NCBI GenBank assembly: GCA_021464415.1
Contig: CM038467.1
Coordinates: 21,856,011 to 21,920,010, forward strand
Reading direction: 5' to 3'
DNA: 64,000 bases
Source: Lonicera japonica
Taxonomy: Eukaryota > Streptophyta > Magnoliopsida > Dipsacales > Caprifoliaceae
Of the stretch, positions 23,210 to 36,104 are shown piece after piece; the stretch's first letter is position 1; every line of letters starts with the position of its first letter. A program made the position numbers and the translations under genes. Below the pieces are notes generated by a model. That model worked only from the letters and a program-made list of their open reading frames with translations. It searched no databases and was not told the DNA's origin.

Positions 23210-25266
23210 ATATATATATATATATGTTAGTGCTTAACTAATACACTTTTAATCGGCTACAAATCACGTGTTATCAATGGAATCCAGAACACCATGTGAC
23301 ATGGCTTTATACATTAATTTTGTTATAATATATTATAATAATAGGATTAGTGAAGCTAGTTTAGTAGTTCTAAAAAGTGTATACAGTTTGAAATAGACTA
23401 TATAAGCGACCATTAAGCTATTATAAAAATTGTAAAACGGCATCATCTGGCCCTGTAAACCATCAATTGCATTCTACTTTGGTCATTTTCTTTTTATCCA
23501 TTTATGTAGTTAGATTTGACATAATTTAGTTATGTATATGCTATAAAACGAATTTGAGAGGCATTAATGTTAAAATAACTCAAAAAATTAATAAATTATA
23601 GAAAAGTGATTTTTTGAGTTGTTATGATACAGCTCAATGATCAAATTTAACAATCATACGTGATCAAATTTTGTCAAATCCAACAATCATACATTAGACA
23701 AAATGATCAAAAATGAAACGCAACGTATAATTTAATGGAGCTTTTTAAAATTTGGTTAGGTTAACCAATAATGTGACACCTAATAGCTAGGGTAAGTGGC
23801 AAACGGTCATTGTCCAGTAGTTAATGCACATTGATCCGAGGAAAAGAAAATGATGCTGCTAAATCATTTATCTTTAATTAATTACCTCATTTTATTCACA
23901 ACATTAAAAAATTGTCCTTTGACAGAGACATCACTTTTTAATATTAATTTTCTTGAGGTTGAGAATCCATAATAAAACAGAAGCATCTTTTACAATGTTA
24001 TCTTGATTCTTATTCAAAGCAATTTACTTGGAAAAAGTGGTACTTTCTTTCAAAGTAGTGGGGGAAAGATAAGAATTTTAATTGCTATTGTCAAATCATA
24101 AGTAAGTTCCCTTAATTATATTAAATTAAATTACCGTATTAATAGTTGGTAAAAATAGTCTTGCTATCTCAAATTGACCATTTTCATTTTTGTTGGGATG
24201 TATCCAATAAATACTCTTATTCCTTTTTAATATATATATATATATTGAATGTATTATATCACACATTAAAAATTAAATTATGTCATAGACTATTGATTAT
24301 GACAAAATTTACGTTTTTTTCAAAAAAAAAAATATTAAAATAAAAGTAAAACTATTAATTTGAGATATAAAATAATGTATAATATATATGTTGCTTGACA
24401 AAAGTTAAAATTACTTTTACGATAAGCATTTTTTTGATACGCACACATTAAGAATAGTTAAATTGTCGAAAGAAAGGTATGCTTCATTACGTGCTTGATA
24501 TATAATACCTTATTCTCAATTTTATTGGATCTTAACACGGGTTCAAATCCTAGACGGTGGTTAGAATTTTCACTTTTTAAGCACTTTAATTATATAGTAC
24601 CTTTTGAATTAGAATCTTAATTATACGTGCTCTCTATCGACTGGAGGAATGATTTTAACAATTACCATAAAGTTTAATAGGTTTGTTGGAATTGCAACAA
24701 GAATCCTCAAAAAATGATAAAAATATGTTTAGACAAGTTTACTTAGATACTTTTTAGTACTTTATTTTAATCACTGAACTTTCAAGACAATATCTTTGAA
24801 ATTTATTTAGAGTAATGATAGATGTATTAATTAATGTGTGCTTTGACAATATATTTTTAGAATTTTAAGAAAAATATTAAATTTTGTGTATACGTTATGT
24901 ATATATTATTAGAATATATATAATTTAAAAAAAATTTAAAAAAATAATATATAGCAAAACGATCAAGGGCGGGCCTTATATAATAGTAGATAGTACATGC
25001 TTTGTTGTCCAATTCTGGAATGATTGTAGCTTCCACAAAGGACTACAGTTGAGAGTTGTGTAAAAACGCATATATATGAGACAAATAATGCAAATTAGCT
25101 AGCCGGCCCTAATGCGTATGCCACTAAGCTTGTGCCTAGTGCCTGGTGCCCACCAATCATAAGGGCCCCTCACCACCAGTTTAAAGGCCTATGTTTTGAT
25201 AAGTGCATCTACACCGGCAAAATTAGAGATATGATAAAATAAATTTATTTTATTAATTTTAAGTGT
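23210..25266. other. intergenic region, nothing firm
   Basis: AT-rich DNA. Weak inverted similarity between about 23440-23500 and 23700-23760 might be an old MITE. A box-B-like GGGTTCAAATCCTAG at 24540-24555 has no box A partner. No gene is seen. Confidence 0.45.
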
Positions 25267-25274
25267 TTAAATAA

Positions 25275-27600
25275 GAGTGGTGTTATTTTCATCTCAAGAT
25301 ATACTTGGTATCATTCTCACTTTCACTATTACTTCCACCAATTCTCTTTTACTCATCAACACTCTCATTACTTCCTTTACCACTCTTATTTTAATATACA
25401 TAGATTAATAATTAATTATAATTAACTATTAATAATTAATCCTCCTCCTCCTCCTCCTTCTTCTTCTTCTTCTCAACAATGCATGGTTTCTAAAATTTTA
25501 CATTAATTTACCCTTAATGCAACATAAACTAATTATAATTAATCATTAATTCTTTTTCTTCTTCTTCTTCTTCTTCTTCCCAACAATGGTATTTAAATTT
25601 TTGCATCCATCTACTCTTCATGCAATACAAAGAAATTCTAAGTTATAAAGAATGGTAGAGAAGAAAGAATTGAAAGTTCTTATTCATTTTGTTTTCTTAA
25701 CACGTTAGAGAGTTAATAAAATTATTCAACTATTGACTCAGTTTTTTTGTGATTTTTTTTTGTTCAACACTAATATTTGTTGAAGACGAAGCAAAAAAGG
25801 TTTAGAGAGAGAAACTACACTATTTTGGCTAATGTCGGTTCCCTATGATCGAAGTTCATCAAACTCCTCGGTTCCTTACGACCGAGGCCTCCTCGTATCA
25901 TATTTTAACTCTCGGGACCTTACATCGGCCTCTAATAACAGAGTATTGAGAATAATTTTTGTTTCCTATGACCGGGGTTCATTCACTTCCTTGGTCCCTC
26001 ACAATCGAGGTATTCTGGATTATATTTTCAGCTCTCGGGACCTTACATCTGTTTTTAACAACCGAGTATTTTGGATAATTTTAATTTTTTAGGACCGAAG
26101 TTCATCAAATTACTCGGTCTCCTAGGACCGAAGTTGTCTAGAATATAATCAAATTACTCAAAGAAATTGAATTTAATCAAAAAAATAAATTAGATAATGG
26201 TCGGTTCTCTGTGATCGAATTTAATCAAGTTACTAAAAATTGTTGTCATTCATGTACAAAAAAAATTACATCCTTAGAATTTCATAAAAAACAAAATATT
26301 ACATCGTTCGAACTTTGAATTTGGAGGCTCTAATTTAATTATAGGGTAAAAAACATTAAACCTCCTCAAACTATCACTTTTTTGGACTAACCCCCCCCCC
26401 CCCCCCCATCTTCTAAAAGTGACACTAAACCCCCCTCTAAACTATTAAATGTTATCACTTAACCCCTAAAATTTCATAAATGCCCTTGTACGAAGTTGGG
26501 TAAAAAACATTAAACCCCCTCAAACTATCACTTTTTGGCACTAAACCCTCCTAAACTATCACAACTTGACACTTTACCCCTTAATTTATAAAAGGGCATT
26601 TATTTACAAGGGCATTTATGTAATTTTGAGAGTTAAGTGATAACATTTAATAGTTTGGGAGGGGGGTTTAGTGTCACTTTTAGAAGATTGGAGGGTTTTA
26701 GTGCAAAAAAGTGATAGTTTGAGGGGGTTTAGTATTTTTTACCCTTAATTATATGCTCGTTAAACATGTGAATACATTTTAAATTTTGGGATATTCCTGC
26801 ACATAAAAAATATAGTAAATTTTCACGTGACTAATATATAGCTGATATGTATCAATACCTTAGTTCCTAAGGACTGAGGTATTTGGAGAAGAACATAACC
26901 CTTTACAATTTTTTTTCACTACCTCGACCCCTAAGAAACGAGTAATAGGTATGTATTCAACCATTACGGACCGAGAAAAATGATAAATGTTAGTTCTGTA
27001 GAACCAAAATATCATTCTCCTTTACGTCTTCATATGACACATTCGGTCACCGAAATCGAACAAGTGCTCTAATTTCGGTTTTTCATAATCGAGGTAATCT
27101 GTTCTAATGCTCTAATTCGTTTTGTTGGTACAATTTTTTTTTGATATTAACTAAAGAAAATAAACATTAAACATAATAAAAACAAACATATCTCTCTTTC
27201 ATTAGGTTTTTCTACCTTAATAATCCTTGATTCGCTTTTCTCTACCATTATCTACAACTTAAGGTTTTTTTTGTGTTACATCAATGAAGATTTTGTGTGT
27301 TTTTGTGAGTTACTTTTGAATTTTTGTTAGCTTTTAAAATGAACTGAATTAAATAGAATGGGTTAATTAGATCTGAATTTTTGTTAATTATTAATCATTG
27401 AGTAAAAACCATAAAGAAGAGGAAGAAAAAGAAGAAGAAAAAGAGGAAGAGGAAAAAGAAGATGATGAATAGTAATTAATATTAATGAGTGATTAGTTGG
27501 TTGAAAATAATTAATTTGGTGGGGGTAGAAATAGAAGTTTAGATCTTTTTTTTAGTGGGAATGGAAGTAAGAAGATTGTGGGGTGGTAATAGCGCCACCC
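25275..27600. mobile_element. 2.3 kb foldback DNA element, related to 11456-12681
   Basis: Terminal inverted repeats are GAGTGGTGTTATTTTCATCTC-like on the left and GGGTGGCGCTATTACCACCC on the right (read inward), and they share the G.GTGG.G.TATT pattern of the foldback at 11456-12681. Flanks ttaaataa (25267-25274) and ttaaaataa (27601-27609) fit an aged duplication. The subterminal arms carry CTCC/CTT tracts (25440-25475) mirrored by GAAGAAG tracts (27417-27465). The interior has repeated cggt.ccctatgaccgag motifs (25827-26130 and 26860-27090). A separate Mutator-type MITE is nested at 26344-26744. Confidence 0.65.
26344..26744. mobile_element. Mutator-type MITE nested in the larger foldback, 9-bp TSD
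   Basis: The exact 9-bp duplication ttaattata lies at 26335-26343 and 26745-26753. Ends are inverted repeats beginning GGGTAAAAAACATTAAACC on the left and GGGTAAAAAATACTAAACCC on the right. The TIR motif (gggtaaaaaacattaaaccc) occurs again internally at about 26499-26518, suggesting an internal duplication or nested copy. A 17-base C run lies at 26391-26407. There is no coding capacity. Confidence 0.82.
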
Positions 27601-27608
27601 TTAAAATA

Positions 27609-27894
27609 AGGGTAGTGTTACATGCACTTTTTAATTTTTTATCTCTCTTACAAACACTCTCAATAATTTACATTTTACTTAATTTTATTCCCACATATTT
27701 TTCTATTACTTCCACTTATTTTTATAATAAATTACATCTTAATATTATTTAATTAACTATTAATTAATATGTATATATATATATGATAAACTCTTTTTCC
27801 TCCTCCTCCTCCTCCTCTTCTTTTTCTCAATATATTTACTTTTTTAAAACATCAAGTCCACATCAAAGTACAAAACATATCCAAAAAAAGAAAG
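27609..27894 (+). mobile_element. partial copy of the foldback family arm
   Basis: Starting with GGGTAGTGTTACATGCAC, this stretch repeats the order seen in the left arm of the foldback elements: tctctta.aaacactctcaat, cccacatatttttctattac, cttccacttatttttat, then a CTCCTCC tract (27797-27815). It runs into the tandem repeat that follows and has no matching right end, so it is a fragment or a solo arm. Confidence 0.4.
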
Positions 27895-28240
27895 ATGAAA
27901 AAAAGTAAACACATATATACACACATACTCATACATAAAAATCAATCTATCTTTCCCCTTATCTCTTCTACATATATATGTACACACACACATATATATA
28001 TATATATGCACTCATACATAAAAATCAACCTATCTTCCCCTTATCTCTTCTACATATATATGTACACACACATATATATGTACTCATACATAAAAATCAA
28101 CCTATCTTCCCCCCTATCTCTTGTAAATATATATGTACACACACATATATATGTACTCATACATAAAAATCAACCTATCTTTCCCCCTATCTCTTCTACA
28201 TATATGTGCAAATATATATATATATATACAAACAATTTAT
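27895..28240. repeat. minisatellite, about four units of roughly 70-80 bp
   Basis: Each unit contains actcatacataaaaatcaa, then a ctatctttcccc tract, then tatctcttctacatatatat and a gtacacacacatatata stretch. Units start near 27926, 28010, 28081 and 28154. Unit lengths differ because of the TA/CA microsatellite inside. The unit is not interrupted by stops in two frames, so long repetitive open frames (such as 27895-28242) appear by chance. Confidence 0.8.
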
Positions 28241-28245
28241 AAAAA

Positions 28246-28613
28246 AATAGATCTATAATGAAAGTACCAAAACCCAATATTTTAGGGGGATCTAGTATAT
28301 TTTACCCAAATTATATTATTCTCTAACTTTTACAAATTTTTTAGATTTAATTGTTTATTACATATTATTTATTTATTTAAAAAAAACAGTTGAGTTGTTA
28401 TATAAATATTTTACAAAATATGTAGATAAAAAGAAATGTGAAATGTCTTAGTTTTTTATTTTTTAAAAAAAATTAAAAGTAAACCATGTGATGATTTAAT
28501 GCGTCAATATTATTAGATTAATTAGGATAACATATTAATTGATCATCAAGCTAGTATAAACCGTGCCTTGTCTTTTTTGTTTTTGTTTATAATTGTCTTA
28601 ATGTATTCTCTAA
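28246..28613. other. intergenic region, nothing recognised
   Basis: AT-rich DNA with no gene, repeat or transposon end that I can support. Confidence 0.5.
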
Positions 28614-28857
28614 GGTCTCGTTTGATTCGGGTATTAAAAAGTGGGATAGGATTATTAATACCACTTTTTTTATAATACCTTGTTTGATTCACATAAATGT
28701 GCTGGGATTATTAATACCAGTACTAACTTAATACCACTCTTTGTGGTATAATTTAATACCAGGAGGAGGTGATATTGTTTATCCAGGATTAAGAAAAATG
28801 AACCATATATTTTCAAAAATGCCATTACTACTATAATATTTTCAAAAATGCCACAAT

Positions 28858-28898
<41 letters not shown>

Positions 28899-29180
28899 TA
28901 TTATTATTATTTTAATTCATTTAAAAAAAATTAAATCTTTTTTTAAATTTTTTTTTTCCATTTTTTTAAAAATTTTTATTTTGTTAGTCTAAAATATAAT
29001 TCTGTATACGAGTTACAGAACCAAACATGGTATTAAAATCAGCATGAGATACCCCAATATTAATACTACATGAATCAAACATAATATTGGTATTAAATTA
29101 ATACAAGAATTAATAGTCCAGTACTATTAATACTTGTATTATTAATCTCACTGATCCTAATACCTGAATCAAACGAAGCC
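28614..29180. mobile_element. Tourist-like (PIF/Harbinger) MITE, TAA TSD
   Basis: Terminal inverted repeats are GGTCTCGTTTGATTCGGGTA on the left and GGCTTCGTTTGATTCAGGTA on the right (read inward). A 3-bp duplication TAA flanks it (28611-28613 and 29181-29183), as for PIF/Harbinger elements. Inner arms repeat ggtattaa/ttaatacc motifs. A (CTA)n microsatellite of about 14 repeats lies at 28856-28898. There is no transposase. Confidence 0.75.
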
Positions 29181-29290
29181 TAAGAGTACAGCAAAAAAGT
29201 CTTAATAATAATATAATAAATTAAAAAAGTAATTCATATAAGAAACATAAGAAATTAAGAACATATAGTTGTGGTACCATAACTTTTTTA

Positions 29291-29963
29291 GGGTGAGACT
29301 ATTTACAACCTCCATTTTTCTCACTAACACCCTCCATTTAATTTTGAATAGATCTACTTTTAAACACTCTCCTTATATCTCACAAACACCCCCCTCAATT
29401 AACATATTTACTCTAAGGTAACAAAATTAATCTATCAATTTATGCATGGGTAATAAATTAATCACACAATTTAAAACACCCCCCTTATATCTCACTATCT
29501 TCCCACTTTGGCTGAATTTCTTCCATTTACTCTCCCCACATCAAGAGAGTAAATAGCATATGTTCTCCCCACATGAGGAGAGTTTAACTTTAAAATTTTC
29601 TAGTGAATTTAAAAGTCAGTCTCCCCACTTCAACCGAATTTATTCTATTTACTCTCCCCACATCAGGAGAGTAAATATCATATGTACTCCCCACATCAAG
29701 AGAGTTTAAAATTAATTTATTACCCATGGATAAATTAATAGATTAATTTTTTTAGTTAAGGTTAATTATATTTTTAAAGTGTGTGATTAATTTTAGTTAA
29801 GGTTAATTATATTTTTAATTACATACTTTATATAAATTACTTAAGATAAATGGGAGAAGTAAATAGGGGGGGGGTGTTAGTGATCAAAAAATCATATTTA
29901 GGGGGTGCTTGTGAGATGAGGGGTGTTAGTGAGAGAAATGGGGGTTATAAATAGTCTCACCCC
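29291..29963. mobile_element. foldback DNA element, 8-bp TSD in a T-rich site
   Basis: The exact 8-bp duplication ctttttta lies at 29283-29290 and 29964-29971. Ends are GGGTGAGACTATTTACAACC on the left and GGGTGAGACTATTTATAACC on the right (read inward). Inner arms contain several copies of ctccccacatcaggagagt-type repeats (29560-29705). There is no coding capacity. Confidence 0.85.
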
Positions 29964-29971
29964 TTTTTTAT

Positions 29972-32900
29972 GTCCTTTTGGATGCTTGTTTTTGGCGCTA
30001 AGACAAACGAAAAGAACCGGATAAGCATTGATTTAGAAAGTAACTAACAGGAATTAAACAAATTAATTAAGTAGCACTGTTTTGTATTACTTACATTAAT
30101 TAGTTTAATTATATTACATACTTAAAAAGCTGGTGTTCAAACAGTGGGGTTTGTTATTTTTAATTAAATGAAAAGGATAACTATTGAAACTTGAACATTA
30201 ATTTAACACAAATTAGTACGAGGATGATCAAGTTTGATTATTTAATGTTCTTTGTAACCTGTAAAGCTCTTCCTTTTATTGTTTCTTAATTTCTTAGTAA
30301 TTTTAAGGTTTCAAAAGCCTGACCCTTTCAAAGTGGTATGGGCTTTATTAATAATTAATGTTTTTTTTTCCTCTTCCATTCAATAACATTGAAAAAAGCA
30401 AGGTACAGTATATATATATATATATATACACACACACTAGGTACACTGTATTTCTTTACCATTAAATTACTACTTTTTTTTATATAACCGTTTTAATTTG
30501 ATATTACATATATTTTATATGAGTTGCATATGCATGCCATGTGGAAAAAAACAAAATTAATTGTACAGACAGGTAACAGGGTCTTTTGTCGTTAATTCCC
30601 CTTACCATTCATTTTTTTTTTTTCAAACGCATATAGATCACACATGCCATGCATCATACATGCACATGCACCCAAAAAATGAACATGCCGGAGATTTTAG
30701 AACTAGCTAGGGTTTTAAATCTTATTGAATTCGGTGCTATTTATTAGTTGGACTTTAACAAGAAGACCACAAGGTACAATTTTTAAACCATTGCCAAGAC
30801 TAGTACGTAATTCTGTACCATTAACCACAATTTGTTCTTAAAACCTTTTAATTTTATAATTAAATCTATTCTATGCGAGTTGAATTTCCATTTTGTATGC
30901 TGAAAACATTAATTATATATAAAACGAAGATTCGAAGATGGTATTATGTACTTAACTAGCATGCAACTCGTGCAATATACGGATAGCTTATCAATTATTT
31001 CATAAAAACTACAAATACGATGTGTCTAATTTTGCTTATACATTCATTTCGGTCAAATTGTAAATAAACTAATAATTTATTAATCCAGCGCAATTACAAT
31101 TTCTTTTTCCATAAAGAATCGTATTAGCAAAGTAAAATACTTAATTAACTTATGTAATTAATTTATTAATCTTTAAACAACTTGCATGTATTTGTTTTCT
31201 TATGTAAATAATAAAATAGATGCATAGATAAATTATATGATTAATGTGTAAACCTTACAAAACAGAGAAAACAAAAAATTAATTGACAGTAACAATTGGA
31301 TTATTTTAAATAAGTTAACACACCTCTAGAATAATAATTTATCATATAAATAGGTGTGTAACGTGGTCACATTTGTATAAGATTTATAAAATTATTTTAG
31401 TATTCAATGATTTACATACTTTAATAGATAAGAATAAATATAGAAACATGACGATAAATTGAGAATTTGCAACACACTAAAACATGACATTTTGTGAAAA
31501 TGTTTATTTGCTATAATTTAGATATATAAAAACATTAATAAATAATTCACACAAATAACAAAATGAAAACACGTCATCTTTGTTGATTGTAACATATCAT
31601 CAACTAACATTGAAACAAATGAAAAAATGGGAAGAAGTGAGAAACAATAAAAGTGTAAGAAAAAAAAGCTAGAGAGAGCTATCTACTTTATATAATTCAT
31701 GCCACTGCAAAATCATGGAAATAAAATAATTAATAGGAAATTGAAAAGCCTATAACTATAAAAGTTTCATCACACAGATAAGCAACAACCATAAACAATT
31801 TTACATAATGAAGTCAGGAAGAACAAATAATTAAAGCTAAGATATTAGCTAGGACATCAAAGACTATAGACGAATCAACTATATATACATATCTCGTATG
31901 CTCGAAACTCATAAATTACACTAAAACTTTTATTTATATATATTTATATTTGACAAATAGAAAGTTGAGAAAATAAACAAAGATACGAGTATTGAGAAAT
32001 TGACTTGAAGAGGCTGGGAGGGGAAAAAAAAATATATATATATATATACATACTTGCTTAAAGGCAAATACAATTAAAGTGAGAAAATGAAAAGTTTATA
32101 TACATAATTATTGGGGTAATAAAGTGAGAGAATGAAACGGTAATTTATAATTATTTCTAATTTAGTAATTCCACACAGAAGAAGAAACACATGCCATTAA
32201 GATAAAAACAGATTGAGAATGGAAATGACTCTTGATAACTAAAAACACACATATACAATTAACATATATAGGTTTCAAATGCCTTTACCAAATTTAATTA
32301 AAGGCTCCATTAATACTCATACTTCTTCCATATATATTATATAGATGTAATATATTGATAGATCTCGTGTGCAACTCCTCGGTTTGTGTTGGTTCTTAAT
32401 GAAGTTGGGGTGATTTTTGCCTGCATTCAAATATGACTTGATAAAGTATAAACCATTGCGTAATGTTTTCCAAATTCATATACAACTTGATTGTTATTGA
32501 GTGACATGAAACAACTTGATTTAATTTTACCAGTTAAAGAAAAAAAATTATGAAAAAAAATAACAAATCTCAAGAAAAATTTGCACTAGAAGCAAAATGA
32601 TCAGTGAAAATTTAAAATTACTAAAAAAAAGATTAAATATTCATAAATCCTACAAAAAGTTACAAACCATGGCTCGATTCAATAAACTTTAGAGCAACTA
32701 AAAAGTTCAAAAGTTTTTAATTGGTCAGCCGAACTTATTAAGGGCGATCCATAATCGATTCATTATCATTTCGTGACAAACGGGTGAACTTTTAGATTTT
32801 TTTAAAAAATGTCGTCACCCATTAATTTATAATTTTATATCAATTTGTATTGTGTTATTATGTAATTCTGCTTGTTGATTATATAGTTCTTGCTATTAAT

Positions 32901-33537
32901 GATTCCAAAAATTCCATTTTCCTCTATTGTTATTTGTTGGGGGTGTAAAAGGATATTCGATCATAATCCGTTCCGTATTTGAATTCAAATTTTGTGGATA
33001 TTTATCTAAATGGATATCTGAAAAAAGGGATTTAGATGGTATTTATAAATATCCGGGGAAACGGATATGGATATGAATAACGTTAGTATATGGCAAAGAT
33101 GATTTGTATCTAAGATGGATAATCCGAATATCGATCCACATCTGATATAATTTTTAAAAATTGGACAAGACCTAGTTTGGTGTGTACAATAGCTCAATTT
33201 ACCAAAAAAAAATGTCTTAAAAATAATTAAAAAAGAAAGAAAGACCGAAGTCGTATTTACAAAATATGTTATTTGCTATTATGCAATGTTCAAGACCGTA
33301 TCAAATTTAAATGGTAATGATTTTAAACTTTGATTTATCATTTGGACATATGTTGTGGATATGTTATAATTCTAACGTGAATCTTATTAGGTAATACGAG
33401 AGACTTAAAAGAGATTCATAACTTGAGTTCAACATTTGATACAAAATATTAGTATTTATTTTAATACGTTTCACAATGCTTTGTTTACTTCTTGAGTTTT
33501 AACGTGGTGTAAAAGACCAAAAAGTTCAATGAATTTT
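29972..33537. other. long intergenic AT-rich region, nothing firm
   Basis: 3.5 kb without a supported gene. (TA)n tracts lie at about 30410-30428 and 32033-32049. At 32940-33140 repeated ggatat/atatcc motifs after ggggtgtaaaaggatattcg look like a degraded hAT-type MITE, but matching ends were not found. Confidence 0.45.
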
Positions 33538-33723
33538 ATACTTTTTTACAAAATGGATAACATATTTTTTTTTCGACAATTTTAACAACGAACTTTTATT
33601 TTCTTCAAAAAATGGGTAAACGCAACAGTAAGCCGTTCTATGACATATTACCCAAAATGTAAACAAATTTAAAGTTTGTTGTCAAATTGTTGAAAAAAAA
33701 GTTTGTTATCCATTTTGTAAAAG
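33538..33723. mobile_element. short foldback MITE
   Basis: Left arm ttttttacaaaatggataac pairs with right arm gttatccattttgtaaaa, and aattttaacaacgaactttt pairs with aaagtttgttgtcaaattg. The total is about 186 bp with a spacer of about 70 bases. No duplication was resolved. There is no coding capacity. Confidence 0.6.
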
Positions 33724-33737
33724 GGCCATTTTATATT

Positions 33738-34648
33738 TATCCACCATATCTTGCAGTTAATCCACTCTTAAATTATGAAAATTTTGAACAAAATTTCACA
33801 ATATTATCCTTTTCAAAATTAATAAGTATATCCATTAATTAAAATCAAATTATAATTCCTTTTTAATTGACTTCATATTTATCTTAAAAAAATATTTAAA
33901 CGATTTAGGGTTAAAGTTTACAAATAATTGTAGATGGTTTGATTGATTTGAAAAAATCAATACGTATTTTTCCGAAGAAAAATACAAACCCTAGGTTGAA
34001 GTTCCACATATTTGACAAATTAATAATACTACGACAAACAACCCTAAACCAACGAAGAGGAAGCAACCAATGTGAGTTTGCAACCGCAAGTTTCACAATG
34101 GCCATGGCATGTTCTGCATCGAACAAGATAAATTAAATTTCTCTTTCTAAAAATTAGCTGTGATTTCCATGGTGAAAAAAATTGCATTTATGAAGCTAGC
34201 ACCGATAAAAAAGGATCACACTGGTGAGGAAAATGAGTATTTTGTAAAACCTTAATTTCAATCGGTTCTCAATTTCTTGAATACGATTATGTGTTATTGT
34301 AAAACCATATTCCATTAATTATAAGAAGATTAAGGTATTAGTTAATAAAAAACCTCAATGGAAGACTAAATATAGAGAACCATTGGTGCAATTTTATTTG
34401 TCGACGAACTTTCTGGGTCCTCATCCTTGTTTGTATTATTTTACTATAAAGTTAATTAAGACTCACCCATTACTTAATATTAAAATCTAAATTTATAAAG
34501 TGGTTGTACTTATTAATTTAGTGGATATTTTAGTATTAAATTATTATTCAAAATAATATTTATAAAATTAAATTAATTTTTTTTGTCATTCTATCCACAC
34601 TCACGGATTAACTTAATAACATGAATTAATTACAAGATATGGTGGATA
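33738..34648. mobile_element. non-autonomous terminal-inverted-repeat element
   Basis: Left end TATCCACCATATCTTGCAGT pairs with the right end read inward, TATCCACCATATCTTGTAAT. The similarity extends through ttaatcc. The interior holds a short region open on both strands (about 33911-34136) of unknown origin. No matching target-site duplication was seen. A second element sits nine bases beyond the right end. Confidence 0.55.
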
Positions 34649-34657
34649 GAAACAAAA

Positions 34658-35477
34658 GGGTGATTTTAAATGTACCCACTAGATTAGGCTTCTCACCCCA
34701 CCTAAAATTTTTATATTAAATAATTTTTACCTAAAATAACCTAATTGAAATCTGTAAATTCACCCCACCAAAAATTCCACGCTATTGCCGCTGTTACCTG
34801 AGCGTAATAAAATCCCTTAATTCTCTTTTTTTTTCATCCCCTTCTTCTCTTATTCTTTTCTCCATCTGTAGCGAAACTAATCGGTAGATTCTTTCATCCC
34901 ATCTGCAGCGAAACTAATTGGAAGAAGATTGAAGAATATAATTTTGTCTCTCACTTCAAAAGTATGTAAATTTTTCTCATTAATTTTATTTGTTTTTATA
35001 AAGTGCATTTAAAATCATCCTTAATCGATTCTATGTCTTGGGGAACATTTGTGATTTAGCACTTTTGATTATGTGTTCTTGTAGTAAGAATGAAATTTCC
35101 GATTGGCCAGTTTTTTCGGCTATGTCGAGCGCTATTTCGCCTGAATTATTGATGGATTTGTTTTACAGGTAATGAAGATCGCCAGTTAAAATAATATTTT
35201 CCAAAAAAATTAGTTTTCAACATTTACTTGCTTGGAATTAATTTCCATGTAAATTCTACTCATAATCTAATGAATTCTATGCAATTGAATTTTTGTGAAA
35301 AGTGACGGCAAATTATTCGTCACCAAATGTTCATTTTTATAGAAGTATTACTTTTAATAAACTCACCCCACCTAGGGGGTGAGTTGAAAGATTTTTTCAA
35401 AAATTAATGGGGTGAGAAGAAAGTTCTCTCAAAGTGGGGTGAAAAGCCTAATATTGTGGGTGCATTTAAAATCACCC
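34658..35477. mobile_element. non-autonomous TIR element with possible captured gene fragment, 8-bp TSD
   Basis: The exact 8-bp duplication aaacaaaa lies at 34650-34657 and 35478-35485. Ends are GGGTGATTTTAAATGTACCC on the left and GGGTGATTTTAAATGCACCC on the right (read inward), and the inverted repeat continues through aggcttctcaccccacc. The interior (34780-35330) looks like a piece of gene: a CT-rich leader, a duplicated tctgtagcgaaactaat/tctgcagcgaaactaatt stretch, and an open segment (about 35088-35168) ending in a donor-like ACAG/GTAATG. The source gene was not identified. Confidence 0.75.
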
Positions 35478-35485
35478 AAACAAAA

Positions 35486-36072
35486 TCACTCTTTGTAAAA
35501 CAGTGTACAGTTCATTGAACTTTTTGCTATTTTATCCTTTTAACTTGTTTTGAATTAATTAGTAGATCACGTAGACAAATATTAGCTAAGTGTACTATTA
35601 AAATAAATATGATAAAAATTTGAATAACATATTTAAAATAAAATAAAAATAATAAAAAATATTATATTCGATCTGTTTTGCATCCATTAACTCTCCTAAT
35701 ATATGTGCGCTACTGTTTCAATTGCTCTTAGCGGACATTATTGAGGGAACAAACCTTTATTCAAATGGGGAAGTCATTTCTGGTCTGGAGGGCCATCACT
35801 CACTCTATTTTAATCTTACACGTGGATATTATAATATTCACTAAGATATAATGCCACTGTCAAATAACTATTATTAATGTTAAGATAATACTCCGTATAA
35901 GATACTTAAAATATAATATACAATTATATAATACATTATTTATTATGTAATTAGTGAAAACTGTCTTATCAATAATATTTACCCTATTTATTATATTCAT
36001 TCATTTTACAGAATATTTTATTCAAATTTAATTGATAGTAAATATATAACTATTCAATTCCGTATCTCCTCA

Positions 36073-36104
<32 letters not shown>

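Noticed and set aside
24540..24555. Box-B-like sequence suggesting another SINE
   Set aside because: No box A was found at a suitable distance upstream.
27895..28242. 115-codon open frame
   Set aside because: It is the translation of a minisatellite, with a repeated peptide and no start context.
33911..34136. Overlapping frames on both strands
   Set aside because: They lie inside a transposon, with no domain, and the two strands mirror each other.
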